DNA of 64,000 nucleotides. It comes from Phycisphaerales bacterium (GTDB taxonomy: Bacteria; Planctomycetota; Phycisphaerae; Phycisphaerales; SM1A02). How positions within the stretch are numbered: the first letter of the stretch is position 1; every line of letters begins with the position of its first letter. This document shows positions 28,235-38,472 of this stretch, piece after piece. A model generated the notes under the pieces. The model saw nothing but the letters and a program-made list of their open reading frames with translations, was not told the origin of the DNA and searched no databases. The stretch lies in assembly GCA_014238965.1 (NCBI GenBank), contig JABAAC010000091.1:1-64000 (forward strand). Reading direction: 5' to 3'. Position numbers and translations under genes: made by a program.

Positions 28235-28804
28235 ATGCACACGATGCATCGCTTTGCCGTCATCGGGGCCGCTGCCATCACCTCTATGACGACTGCCGAC
28301 CTTGTCATCGATGAGGCCAATGGCCTGATACTCGATGTCACAGCAACCACTGGGACAGGCTCGTCAACTGCCTACTTCGTCGTCGACTTCAACTACACCG
28401 GCGGAGACACGTGGGCGTTTGCCTACAACTTCGATGGCGATGCAACTGTGCACGACGCCTTCACATCCTTTGGAGGCCTCGGCCTGACGTACTGGTTCGA
28501 TGACTTTGGGGAATGGGGCGTGTTCGCGAGCAACTTTGCCTGGGGCGAGGATGTTGGCGACGTTGACAACTACTGGGCCCACTCCCTCGCCACGCCCGAG
28601 GGTTCTGGCACCGTCACTTGGTCTGATGCCATGTCGAGCGTTGACACGACACCACTGACGAACGGGCTTTTGAGCGGCTGGCATAATGGCTTCAACGATG
28701 ACTACTCGGCCATCGTGCCCACGCTTCCGCTATTCACCGTACCGGCCCCTGGCATTCTTGCGGTGTTTGGCTTGGGCGTGTGCCTGCAACGGCGGCGGCG
28801 ATGA
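28235..28804 (+). CDS. Secreted protein with PEP-CTERM-like C-terminal sorting signal, unknown function, downstream of cobalamin riboswitch
   Basis: 189 aa from ATG 28235 (RBS GGGAG); signal peptide MHTMHRFAVIGAAAITSMTTA; C-term VPAPGILAVFGLGVCLQRRRR. The track ORF start at 27887 runs through the riboswitch and is rejected. Confidence 0.87.
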   Translation: MHTMHRFAVIGAAAITSMTTADLVIDEANGLILDVTATTGTGSSTAYFVVDFNYTGGDTWAFAYNFDGDATVHDAFTSFGGLGLTYWFDDFGEWGVFASNFAWGEDVGDVDNYWAHSLATPEGSGTVTWSDAMSSVDTTPLTNGLLSGWHNGFNDDYSAIVPTLPLFTVPAPGILAVFGLGVCLQRRRR

Positions 28805-28831
28805 AGGCAAAGGGCGCCGGCCCCTTGCGTA

Positions 28832-30829
28832 CTAGCCCCAATTGCCAATCAGGTCGAGCAGATCTTGCATGTTGACGCTGCCGTCGGCGTTGTAGTCGTC
28901 TTCGTTGTGCATCTGATACGCGGCGTCGCCATTGGTTCGACCCCAGTTGGTAAGCAGTCGAACAAGATCCACATGGTCAACGGTGCCATCAAGATTGCCA
29001 TCGCCAGGCTTGGCTGCAGCCACGACTAACGAAACACCGCTTGCATCCTGCCGAACCGACAATGCTGCACCGGGCTGTGGCGTTCGATTCGTAATCTGCA
29101 CGGTGTGGAAACTGCCGAAAACATTGGTGCTGCCGCTCATGATCGGACAGACACTGCCCGCGTGCAGGCCTTCACCAAGGCGGTCGGTGTCGCCGTACAC
29201 GAAGAGCTCCAGCGCACCGTCCAACTCCAGAACACTTGCACGAATGCAGCCATGGGCATCGGTGGCGCCAAGCATGTGAATGGTTGTGTCTTCATTTGAG
29301 AACGAGCACTTCATGCCCTCGATACGGGCATCACTCCACATGGTCAATTGGCCCAATTTCACAACTTGAGACAGGACCAACGAGCCGCCCTCAAGTTCCA
29401 TGGTCCCCGTTGAAGTATCGATGATGGCCAGGGCGGACACCGTGCTTTCCATCACTTGCAACTTGCCGGACATCTTCATGGCCTTGCAGGCGAATTCGGC
29501 GTCGTTGTCAGCAACTTGAAGCGACCCGTCGGCGGCAATGACAACTGGGTCGTCACCTTCAACAACAAGCGTAGCACCATCATAGACACACAAGTAACCT
29601 GCGTTTGGGTAGCCTGTGCCGCGACCAATTTGGAGTTGGCCGTCGATGCGCAGGTTGGCGCCGTCCACAACATACATGACCCCCTGTACATTCGTGCTGC
29701 TGCCACCCAACGTAACATCGCAATTCAGCAGCGACGTTCCAGTGTCAGTGTCATCATCACCGTCACTGAATTCAACCACCGCGTACCCGTACCCGGGGCG
29801 AGGAATGTCCAACGATCCACTTGCAATATTGGCGTTCCCCTCAATTCGCAATATTCCACCAGTCAAGGCAATCGACTCGGCGTCCTCAGCCTCCAGCCCT
29901 CGGCAAGACACCCGACCCACATCATCCACGATCAAATGGCCTCGCGAGGACATGGTGATGTCGCCATCGACGGTCAGCGATCCGCCTTGAACGACGCACC
30001 TGCCAAAGCCGTCACTGGCCTGGTCCGAGGATCGGCCGATGATCATGTCACCGCCGACAGAAACACGCGGTCTTTCCATGTATGAAACACCTTCCTCACC
30101 AATTACCAATATGGATGACCCTGACACACTTGGTCCAGAGCACAACACCACGTCGCGTTCAACCTCAAGTCGACCGCGTTTCACAACACCAACTAACCCG
30201 CTTCCGGTACTCGCTAGCACCAAGTTGCCGCTGATGTCCATCGTTGCGGCGGCGGGATTGGGCGCATCCATCAAAAAGGCGTTACTCGCACGCCCGGTGC
30301 ACAGGGCATCGCCGCCGATCGACAGATACGCATTGTCTTGTAGCCACAGCCCTGCGGAATTCAGTTGAAGAAGATCTCCATCAATGTCCAACCGTGCATC
30401 CGTGATGTGCACTTGGCCGTAGCTCTTGACTGCGCCAACGCGAAGCCAACAGCTGTCCTTGATTTGGAGGTTGGTCTGCGCATAAGCCAGAATGCCCTGT
30501 AACGCAACATTGGGCGCCTCGCCCATGTGGCCACCACCATCACCCACGAGTGCCAAGTGGCTCCCTTGGTTCAACAGAATCGTGCCTGATGCTTGAATCC
30601 AGTCCGAGCAGGAAGGACCAGGCCAATAACAACTGAAATCAGAGACACCCGCATCAGGTGCGTTGAAGATCATCACGGAGTCGCCACTAGGAACACCCCC
30701 ATCAGTCCAACTGGACGCCTCCCATACCCGCGGGCTGTCGTAACTCCACGTCAAAATATCGCCAAGGACGACAGGGCTGAAACATCCAATTCCGATACTC
30801 AAAGCGATGGTCTTCAAAGCGGTATGCAT
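28832..30829 (-). CDS. Secreted repetitive beta-strand protein with dockerin-type C-terminal repeat
   Basis: 665 aa; many short beta repeats (GSLTVDGDITMSSRG, LRIDGQLQIGRG...); C-term GDGNLDGTVDHVDLVRLLTNWG ... YNADGSVNMQDLLDLIGNWG. Confidence 0.85.
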   Translation of the reverse strand: MHTALKTIALSIGIGCFSPVVLGDILTWSYDSPRVWEASSWTDGGVPSGDSVMIFNAPDAGVSDFSCYWPGPSCSDWIQASGTILLNQGSHLALVGDGGGHMGEAPNVALQGILAYAQTNLQIKDSCWLRVGAVKSYGQVHITDARLDIDGDLLQLNSAGLWLQDNAYLSIGGDALCTGRASNAFLMDAPNPAAATMDISGNLVLASTGSGLVGVVKRGRLEVERDVVLCSGPSVSGSSILVIGEEGVSYMERPRVSVGGDMIIGRSSDQASDGFGRCVVQGGSLTVDGDITMSSRGHLIVDDVGRVSCRGLEAEDAESIALTGGILRIEGNANIASGSLDIPRPGYGYAVVEFSDGDDDTDTGTSLLNCDVTLGGSSTNVQGVMYVVDGANLRIDGQLQIGRGTGYPNAGYLCVYDGATLVVEGDDPVVIAADGSLQVADNDAEFACKAMKMSGKLQVMESTVSALAIIDTSTGTMELEGGSLVLSQVVKLGQLTMWSDARIEGMKCSFSNEDTTIHMLGATDAHGCIRASVLELDGALELFVYGDTDRLGEGLHAGSVCPIMSGSTNVFGSFHTVQITNRTPQPGAALSVRQDASGVSLVVAAAKPGDGNLDGTVDHVDLVRLLTNWGRTNGDAAYQMHNEDDYNADGSVNMQDLLDLIGNWG

Positions 30830-31398
30830 GACAAAAGGCCTCCTGGTGGTTGCGATGCGGCTTTGATGTCAATCAATTCAAAGCCGACCACCTCAGAGAG
30901 ACCTTGGGCGGCATCTCATGCGCTGCAGAACCAACATTTCATTCGATGCTGGGCAAGATTGGCTGCATTTGCGTGCACCAGCGCAACTTGACCTTTGGAT
31001 GTTGCTCGCCGTCATCCCCCCACTGGGGTTGTCGCGAGCCAACTGCGATCGAACGACCTCACCACTAGCCCACTAGATAGGGCCGGGCCTTCACCAGTGA
31101 GCTACGGCAATGCATACCCCAAGCCCTCGCAATAGACGTGACGCGTGAACCTTCTCTTCAACCCCTGGCATGCGTGTCTTTCGCCAGACCAGTGGGCTGT
31201 GACGTTCGTCCTACGGATGAGGAAGAAGGTCGATGACTGTACGTACTTGTGGTGTCACGCCAGATGGCTACCCACGCATGCAGTGCCCCTAGTGAGAACT
31301 CCACGCTATACGCATCTCATCAAGCACCTCAAAGCACTCAATCTGGATGTAGTAGGTATTGATGACGCAAACCTGTACGCCGCAACGGCAATCGACGG

Positions 31399-31758
31399 TC
31401 AGCCGTCACCCGGAGACTGTTGCAGTTGGCGACGGAGGCGGGCGTTTTCTCGCTCGAGTTCCAGTTGCTGTTGCAAACGCTCGTTCTCCGCTTGGAGATT
31501 GGCGTTGCCGTTATTGCGCTGCTGCTGTTGCTGTTGCTGCTGCGCCTTCTTCTTGTCCATCTCGTTACCGATGACGTAGCCACCAAGCGCACCGACACCT
31601 GCTCCGATGAGTGTGCCCTCTGTGTTACCGCCAATGGCTTGTCCAGCAAGGGCGCCAATGCCCGCGCCAGCGAGTGAGCCAGTTTGGGCATCGTTTTGGC
31701 ATCCTGCAGCGGTGAGCCCGCCAGCGATCAATACCACCATCATTCTTGTCTTGTGCAT
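31399..31758 (-). CDS. Glycine-zipper 2TM-domain outer-membrane lipoprotein
   Basis: 119 aa; lipobox LTAAGC; GAGIGALAGQAIGGNTEGTLIGAGVGALGGYVIG; polyQ then coiled coil. Confidence 0.87.
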   Translation of the reverse strand: MHKTRMMVVLIAGGLTAAGCQNDAQTGSLAGAGIGALAGQAIGGNTEGTLIGAGVGALGGYVIGNEMDKKKAQQQQQQQQRNNGNANLQAENERLQQQLELERENARLRRQLQQSPGDG

Positions 31759-31903
31759 AAATAAAACCTCCGTCGGGGAGTATCCAATGCCGATTGACCC
31801 CAGTCAACGCCTGGCCCCCAAAGAACGCAGTTGAAGTTAGCACTCTGCCCTCGCCTGTGATCATTGCAGTGCTATGCTCAGGAATAGGAGCGTTGGAGGA
31901 ACC

Positions 31904-32926
31904 ATGAAATCGATGGCACTTATGGCAGCAGCAGGCTTGGCATCAATAACGATGGCAACCGACTTTCCGGTGGATGAAGGATCCACATCCAGCGTACAAG
32001 GCCTTACGTCCATCTCTCTTGAGGGCACCCTTATCGGTGATTGGGACAGCGAAGGCAACCCCGAGGGCACCAACACGATTCCAGGGCTCTGGGGCGGATC
32101 GGGCAACAACGCCATTCCAGTGGAGATGGGCCCAAGCATTGCATTGGACTTCGCCGGGGACATTTCTGGCTCGATGTCCATTGACATTGACTCGGCCCCA
32201 GGTGCCTGTGTCATGCAGTATGTGGATTGGGATCTGCTGGGCAGTGGCGATGCATCCGCAGACGTGATCCTCTCAATTCAATACGAGACCTTTCGCAGCG
32301 AGCAACCCAGTTCGTTGTTCATTGGCGGATTCCCTGTAGACATTCCCGTTGGCGCAAGCCAGATCACGGAGGCTCGATTCCAACAGATCGGTCCGGGCGT
32401 GGGCCTATCTCTAGAGCGTTCCGATCAACCCGGGGTCTTCGACATTGACGCGGCCGTTGCTGGCTTGTTGCATGTGACGATGGATCTGCTTGGTACCCCA
32501 ACACCCTTGCAGTTTCCCGTTGCAGGTGTCATTGAGGGCACCTATGCGATTGATGATGATGGCGAAACAGTCAACCTCACTGCCCTCTTTGAGGTCAATG
32601 AAACGTCGGACGAACCGGGGGTGGCCTTGCCGACCATTCCAATGGAACTTCCAACCATCCTCCCACCAGGCGATCTGGCAGGCGTCCTTTTAGATCTAAC
32701 GCCGCAGGGGATGGCTGTACAAACCAAGATCCACATGGCAATCACCGGACACGTGAACAACGATGCCATGCCAGGTGATGCCACGGGCGACGGACTTGTC
32801 AATACTGACGACATTCTCGCGGTGCTGTCCCAGTGGGGCCAGTGCAAGGCATGTGATGCGGACCTCAATGGTGATGGCCTTGTCGGCGTGAACGACATTC
32901 TGATCATCATCGACTACTGGACGTAG
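31904..32926 (+). CDS. Secreted protein with dockerin-type C-terminal repeat
   Basis: RBS GGAGG before ATG 31904; C-term GDATGDGLVNTDDILAVLSQWGQCKACDADLNGDGLVGVNDILIIIDYWT. Confidence 0.85.
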   Translation: MKSMALMAAAGLASITMATDFPVDEGSTSSVQGLTSISLEGTLIGDWDSEGNPEGTNTIPGLWGGSGNNAIPVEMGPSIALDFAGDISGSMSIDIDSAPGACVMQYVDWDLLGSGDASADVILSIQYETFRSEQPSSLFIGGFPVDIPVGASQITEARFQQIGPGVGLSLERSDQPGVFDIDAAVAGLLHVTMDLLGTPTPLQFPVAGVIEGTYAIDDDGETVNLTALFEVNETSDEPGVALPTIPMELPTILPPGDLAGVLLDLTPQGMAVQTKIHMAITGHVNNDAMPGDATGDGLVNTDDILAVLSQWGQCKACDADLNGDGLVGVNDILIIIDYWT

Positions 32927-32935
32927 CCAACGCGT

Positions 32936-35719
32936 TCAACCCTCAACGCACTCGCCCAACGAGGTCAGCAGTAATAACATGTCGTAAATGTCGACCATTC
33001 CATCCTGCGTGATGTCGGCGATGCACGGCGGAGGGTCGCCCTTGCCATCAGCGGTAGGGCATGCGCCCCAAGCTGTCAGCAAAATCAAAAGATCGCTGGC
33101 GCTGACAAGGCCATCAGAGTCTAAGTCTGCTGGACAGTCCATTGGGCCGCTCTCCCACTGGATGCCAAGGTCGAGATTGGCCTCATCAGGCCACAGGGAC
33201 ACACCCAGTACTTCAATTGGCAATTGCGAGCCCGTGTCCAGAGCACCAAGGTGCAGTGCATTGATCGCCGCAATCGTCGGGAATTGCTTGCCCTCAATAC
33301 GATCAATTGGCTTGCGGCGTCCACCGGAGTGCGCCTCCATTCCTAACGCGCCAATCCCGGCAGCTAACGTAATTCGAAGTGTGTCCAGCCGCGCCATCCG
33401 AACATCGAGACTCCTCGTAATTGCCGTACGAGTGCCCTCGGGGGCAATGTGATCCAAGTAGATTCGGGCGTATTGCAGTTCTGCAGTCACTTCCAACATA
33501 CTGCCGTCAACAAGCCCAATGGTCGCAAGGGTCACGAACTCAAATCGATCCCCCAATCCATAGTCAACACTGTGTTCGGGCAGCACAAGGTCCAATTCCA
33601 ACGTCCAAGGTGCAAGAGTCTCGGGCAGTGACATACCTACGCGCTCAGGCGTTCTGGCTGCAAGTGGTTCGGCCCCGGGCCATGGTGGTGGCGCACCATG
33701 TGTGACACTGGCAATGGTGAAGAGCAGATCGGCTGGCGGCGCAATGCCATTGCCTGGCAGCGACAATTCCAGCGTCGGTGATGCCCCCATCGTTGGATCA
33801 TCTGCATCCGTCACCAATTCAACAGGTACCCATTGCAACTGCGATGCGATGGCAACGCGCCGACGCACATCGTTGGCGCCCAAATCAAGCCGAATTTCTG
33901 GACGCAACATTGCTGCTGTCAGGTTACTCATCCACCCTTGCACCCAAAGTGGTCCCTCTGGCCACCCACCTTTGGGCGTGGGCAACGTAACGCTGGCGAG
34001 TTCCGAGTCTCCAGTGGCATCTCGAGTGACTCGCCAGACGGGAGAGTGTCCAGGCGCAAGCGCTGCGTGTAACGCAATTGGATCACCCCCACCGCGTGGG
34101 ATATCTGCAACCTGCACACCCTCTTGCCCAATGATGCCCAAACTGCCCACCATGTCGGTTCGATGCAACTCATTCACAGACGCAGGGCCAAGCAACAGCG
34201 GTCGGCGAACCTGCAATGAAGGGCGAGGTTGCCAAAAGAGCCCCGACTCAATTTGTGAGGTCAGCGGCGTAGTCACCATGGTGGAGCCGTACAACGCAAT
34301 AGGCGACACCTTGCTTCCAGATGGTCGAAGGCCACCCACCGTGGCAAAGGTCTCAGAATCTTCCGACAATAAGAGCCTTCCATACGAGGCGGATGTCTGT
34401 GGCGACTCTAGATAGAAGCGAGCCAACAGCGGGCCACCTGATTCCGGACGTAGTTGATGCAGTAGCGAGCATGTGCACTGCGCCTCACCACCGTCTCCGA
34501 TATCGCCAGGCTGCACACCCCATAGTCGCTCGAATCGAATGCCATCTGCTGGGTCTGCTGGAATCGTTGTTCCAAAGACGGCACCTGAGACATTGTCGCC
34601 GCCAACAATGACTGTGTTTGGGCTTGGCCCCGGCGCAGCTGACCAAAACTGGTTGGCGCCAACATCGCCACCCTCGCCATCAGCTAGCGGTGCACCATGG
34701 ATATCGTGGTGCGTCGTCCACGAGGCGGGGTCGGTCCACTGGTCAGGCTTGTCGCATGTCAACAGCGCCACTTCCGAGTCGTCGCCGTCGCCAATGGCAA
34801 GCAGCACGCCATTTGGCGTCCATGCAGCGGCGTGGGTGTGTCGTTTGGTTCCAGAAAAGAACTCGTGCAGGACAACCGGGCCGTCAAATACCCACCGCGC
34901 TGCGCCTGTTTCGCTGCGGCGAGCCCGCAAGAGCATGCACTGACCGCCCGTCGATGGATCGGGGACATGATGGAGGTAGTCAACGAAGGGAATCCATGCA
35001 TCCACTAAACGACCGTCAATGACACCGTTTGGATCGGGAAAGTAGTTGGTCATGGAAGATGCAAAAATACGATGCCGACCAAGTGCCCGATCATCACCAC
35101 CAATGGGTGCAACATGACCAATGATGCGCCACCGCCAGGCATCGCTCAGGTGCTCCAGCGCAATGACGCTGACACCTTCAGCGACCCACTGTACATCTGG
35201 GTCTTCCACACGTCGCGATCGCTGGCACAGCAGTACAACGCACCCAGGCAGCACCGTGCCCGCGCGAGGGCGATACGCATGGTCTGATTCCTGCAACGGT
35301 GTCCCCAAAAGGACATCGACTGTCTCCACACCCGATTCAATACGACGCATCGAGTGCTCAAGCACGGGGCCAGATCCAAGCCGCTCACCGAGATACACAT
35401 TCAGTGTCATCAAGGAAGCGTTCACCGTGCCAAGCAAAGGGGTCGTGTCATCGGCATCGAAGCCACTGAGCAGCAACGTGATTGAGCCAGGCGCATCGAC
35501 GACCTGCGTCCACCCCGCAATAGCGCCTGGGGTGGCCCGAGGGCGACCCCAACGAGGCTGATTCGCATCGACAGCGGTCCCATCACTTTGAAGAGCAGCC
35601 ATTGGGCGATCGACAACGATGCCTGGCAGGTCCCCAGATTGGGCACCATCAAAATGCGCATGTAAAACGTCGGAAGTCGACGTCAACAGCGACAGCACAA
35701 TGGCAGTGGCGGCGACCAT
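32936..35719 (-). CDS. Large secreted protein with dockerin-type C-terminal repeat
   Basis: 927 aa; N-term MVAATAIVLSLLTSTSDVLHA; C-term CPADLDSDGLVSASDLLILLTAWGACPTADGKGDPPPCIADITQDGMVDIYDMLLLLTSLGECVEG. Confidence 0.85.
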   Translation of the reverse strand: MVAATAIVLSLLTSTSDVLHAHFDGAQSGDLPGIVVDRPMAALQSDGTAVDANQPRWGRPRATPGAIAGWTQVVDAPGSITLLLSGFDADDTTPLLGTVNASLMTLNVYLGERLGSGPVLEHSMRRIESGVETVDVLLGTPLQESDHAYRPRAGTVLPGCVVLLCQRSRRVEDPDVQWVAEGVSVIALEHLSDAWRWRIIGHVAPIGGDDRALGRHRIFASSMTNYFPDPNGVIDGRLVDAWIPFVDYLHHVPDPSTGGQCMLLRARRSETGAARWVFDGPVVLHEFFSGTKRHTHAAAWTPNGVLLAIGDGDDSEVALLTCDKPDQWTDPASWTTHHDIHGAPLADGEGGDVGANQFWSAAPGPSPNTVIVGGDNVSGAVFGTTIPADPADGIRFERLWGVQPGDIGDGGEAQCTCSLLHQLRPESGGPLLARFYLESPQTSASYGRLLLSEDSETFATVGGLRPSGSKVSPIALYGSTMVTTPLTSQIESGLFWQPRPSLQVRRPLLLGPASVNELHRTDMVGSLGIIGQEGVQVADIPRGGGDPIALHAALAPGHSPVWRVTRDATGDSELASVTLPTPKGGWPEGPLWVQGWMSNLTAAMLRPEIRLDLGANDVRRRVAIASQLQWVPVELVTDADDPTMGASPTLELSLPGNGIAPPADLLFTIASVTHGAPPPWPGAEPLAARTPERVGMSLPETLAPWTLELDLVLPEHSVDYGLGDRFEFVTLATIGLVDGSMLEVTAELQYARIYLDHIAPEGTRTAITRSLDVRMARLDTLRITLAAGIGALGMEAHSGGRRKPIDRIEGKQFPTIAAINALHLGALDTGSQLPIEVLGVSLWPDEANLDLGIQWESGPMDCPADLDSDGLVSASDLLILLTAWGACPTADGKGDPPPCIADITQDGMVDIYDMLLLLTSLGECVEG

Positions 35720-36002
35720 GAACTCAACAATAGCACCGGTCCAAGCCGGGGCAACTGTTCAAGTCTGAGGATTCACCTCAGCGACGCAAGTAACCGCACA
35801 AGCGGCCTTTCTGTAGCCAGAATCGCCATGCAGATTGACCCCGCCAAGGCGGCACGCCATCAATACCAGCGTGAGTTCGAGGATGTGGCGGGCGGTGGGA
35901 CGCATGGGAAAGCTCCGTCGGGGGAAAATCTGGTTCTGGTTGATCCGACAATTCCACCTATGCGGCCCGGCCCTCCGTGTAAGCCCAATACACTGGAGGA
36001 CC

Positions 36003-37301
36003 GTGTTTTTTTCGGTTCTCAGCATGACTGTGGTTCTAGGTGGACCAGTCCCCGATGCCCTGCGGGATTCATGGGCGATATCGCCCTTCTATACCCAACA
36101 TATGGACGTGCAAGGGCTGCCGATTCTGGCCTCCTCACGCGTCAACCCCCAGGCCCTTGACGAAGCCGCCTGGCTCATTGAACACATGATTGGGCACCGC
36201 CCAGACATCTTGAAGGCGATGGCGAAGGCCCGCACACGTTTTGTCGTGATGAGTGTCTCGGAGTACACCACAGACATTCCCGAACACCAGGATCTCTACC
36301 CAAGGTTCTGGTGGGACGTTCGAGCGCGTGGCCTTGGCGCAACGAGTGTTCGCCCTGCAGTGTCATGCGGCGAAGAGAACCTGCTCGCCCTCGATGGCGA
36401 CCCATACGCCACCGAGAATATTCTTATTCACGAGTTTGCCCATGCCATTCAAGATATGGGCCTTGTATCAATCGACCCCACCTTTGATGCGCGATTGAAG
36501 CACGCCTACGATGACGCCATGGCCAATGGCCTTTGGGTAGGCACATATGCCGCCACGAATCGCCGTGAGTACTGGGCGGAAGGCGTGCAATCATGGTTCG
36601 ATACAAATCGATCAGATGACAACCAGCACAATGGAATGGACACACGCGAGGAACTTCGCATGTACGACCCAGGCCTCGGGGCGCTGTGCAATGAGATCTT
36701 TGGTGATGGCACATGGAAGTACGTCAGCCCACGTCGGCGTCTGCCTGGCACGCTAGGCACGAAGCACCTTGCTGAGTTCGATCGTGTGGCAAGCCGTACG
36801 TTTCATTGGACACCAAGCCAACGCGCGGCGTACGAAGCCGAAAATGAGCGACGTTCCACAACCGCTCAGCGCCCTGGAGAGTCCACACTGGTGTGGCTAC
36901 GGCGGCGGTGCGTTGCCAATTGCCCCGATGCCATGCTTGATCTAGGCCGTCACTTTCGAGACGGAGACATGGTTGACAAGGATCATGCCCTTGCCCGTAG
37001 GTGGTTTACCCGTGCTGCAGCACATGGCTACCCCCCGGCATTGGATCACCTTGGATGGCTACAGTGGCAAGGCGACCCCTCGGTCCGAGATCTTGATCAA
37101 GCCCGATTTAACCTCGAGCGTGCTGCTCGTTCAGGCCACGTCCAATCCATGCTGCATATGGCCAACTTCGACACGGAACAAGGGGCTTCTTCACGCGCGG
37201 ATCGATGGTGGCGCATGGCCGCCCAACACGGGCACCCCAAGGCACTTGAATACGTGAAATCTCAAGCCGCAACAGTTCAAAACAAGGACGACGCACAATG
37301 A
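36003..37301 (+). CDS. Secreted zincin-type metallopeptidase (HExxH) with C-terminal Sel1-like repeats
   Basis: GTG start after GGAGGACC; HEFAHAIQDMGL, REYWAEGVQSWFDTNR; Sel1-like AMLDLGRHFRDGDMVDKDHALARRWFTRAAAHGYPPALDHLGWLQW. Confidence 0.8.
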   Translation: MFFSVLSMTVVLGGPVPDALRDSWAISPFYTQHMDVQGLPILASSRVNPQALDEAAWLIEHMIGHRPDILKAMAKARTRFVVMSVSEYTTDIPEHQDLYPRFWWDVRARGLGATSVRPAVSCGEENLLALDGDPYATENILIHEFAHAIQDMGLVSIDPTFDARLKHAYDDAMANGLWVGTYAATNRREYWAEGVQSWFDTNRSDDNQHNGMDTREELRMYDPGLGALCNEIFGDGTWKYVSPRRRLPGTLGTKHLAEFDRVASRTFHWTPSQRAAYEAENERRSTTAQRPGESTLVWLRRRCVANCPDAMLDLGRHFRDGDMVDKDHALARRWFTRAAAHGYPPALDHLGWLQWQGDPSVRDLDQARFNLERAARSGHVQSMLHMANFDTEQGASSRADRWWRMAAQHGHPKALEYVKSQAATVQNKDDAQ

Positions 37302-38383
37302 TCACGCTTGGGCTACTAAGCATCGCACTGTCAGTGGCGCCAATTCCCCACCTCGCACCGGTCGGGCGAACAAGTCCATTCATTCCCGTAAGTGGCAGCA
37401 TGCCCATGGCCATCAATCACGATGCGGAACATGCACATCTCGTACTCATGGCCAATGACGGCCGAGTCATTTCCGGGCCGCATCCTATGACGAAAGATGA
37501 AACCGTCGACATACTTGCACTCATGCCTGAGATCCGCGGGCTCGATGAAGCGGCGTATCTTCAATTGATGCACGGTGATAAGGCTGTGAACACGGCATGG
37601 GTTGTTGAGCCCGCACTGTCTCGCCGAATGCCCCTCGTGGAACAAGCTGTGTCTCCCCAACGGGGCACGTGGACAAAGGTCATCGGCTGGCAAGATGAAG
37701 GTGCTTTGGACAACGAAGACTTGCCTGCTGGCGCCGGGCGAATTGACGGGGCGGCCCTTTCCTCACCCGTGCCACGCGATGAAGCAGTTGTTCGAAGCGG
37801 CTGGTGGGTCTACTTAGAACGAGATGTACAGATGCGGACAGACCACGGCGATTTAAGAATTGACTTGCGTGAAGATGCCGCGCCATCAACCTGTCGCAAT
37901 TTTCGTGCACTGGCAGCGATGGGGTTCTACAACGGCACTATTGCCCATCGCATCATTCCCAAAGGACGCAACGGCAGACCATTTGTTATTCAAGGTGGCG
38001 ATCCATTGGGCACCGGAGAAGGCGGCCCAGGTTGGTGGGCACCACTTGAGCCAAGTTTCCTCGGCCATGACTACGGGGTGATTTCAATGGCCCGCGCAGA
38101 CGACCCTGACTCCGCTGGATCGCAGTGGTTCATTGCACTAGATCGTGAAGAAACCGCCCGCCTTGACGGGCAGTACTGTGCCTTTGGTGAGGTCTTTGCC
38201 GGCGCCGATGTGATCGACTCCATGGCCTCAGTTGAACTAGCCGACACTGACTACCTCAGTTCACGACCGCTAAACCCACCTCGGGTCAATCTGACGCGAA
38301 TCATGCCCGCCACACCACGCACTCCTGGCAAGGGCCGCAAAGACCCACGGGTAAAACCTGCGACCTTGCGCGACCCCGCATAG
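37298..38383 (+). CDS. Cyclophilin-type peptidylprolyl isomerase, secreted
   Basis: ATGA overlap; GDLRIDLREDAAPSTCRNFRALAAMGFYNGTIAHRIIP...FVIQGGDPLGTGEGGPGW...SAGSQWFIAL. Confidence 0.93.
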   Translation: MITLGLLSIALSVAPIPHLAPVGRTSPFIPVSGSMPMAINHDAEHAHLVLMANDGRVISGPHPMTKDETVDILALMPEIRGLDEAAYLQLMHGDKAVNTAWVVEPALSRRMPLVEQAVSPQRGTWTKVIGWQDEGALDNEDLPAGAGRIDGAALSSPVPRDEAVVRSGWWVYLERDVQMRTDHGDLRIDLREDAAPSTCRNFRALAAMGFYNGTIAHRIIPKGRNGRPFVIQGGDPLGTGEGGPGWWAPLEPSFLGHDYGVISMARADDPDSAGSQWFIALDREETARLDGQYCAFGEVFAGADVIDSMASVELADTDYLSSRPLNPPRVNLTRIMPATPRTPGKGRKDPRVKPATLRDPA

Positions 38384-38472
38384 CCCAAGCGACGTACACC
38401 ATGGAACCGAAACGGAACCCGACCACGTGATCGGGGCCGTTGCATGCCAATGCCCAAACAGGAGGTCCCCCC

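Noticed and set aside
29456-30085. 209-aa plus-strand ORF
   Set aside because: Antisense to the dockerin-tagged beta-repeat protein; no domain motifs.
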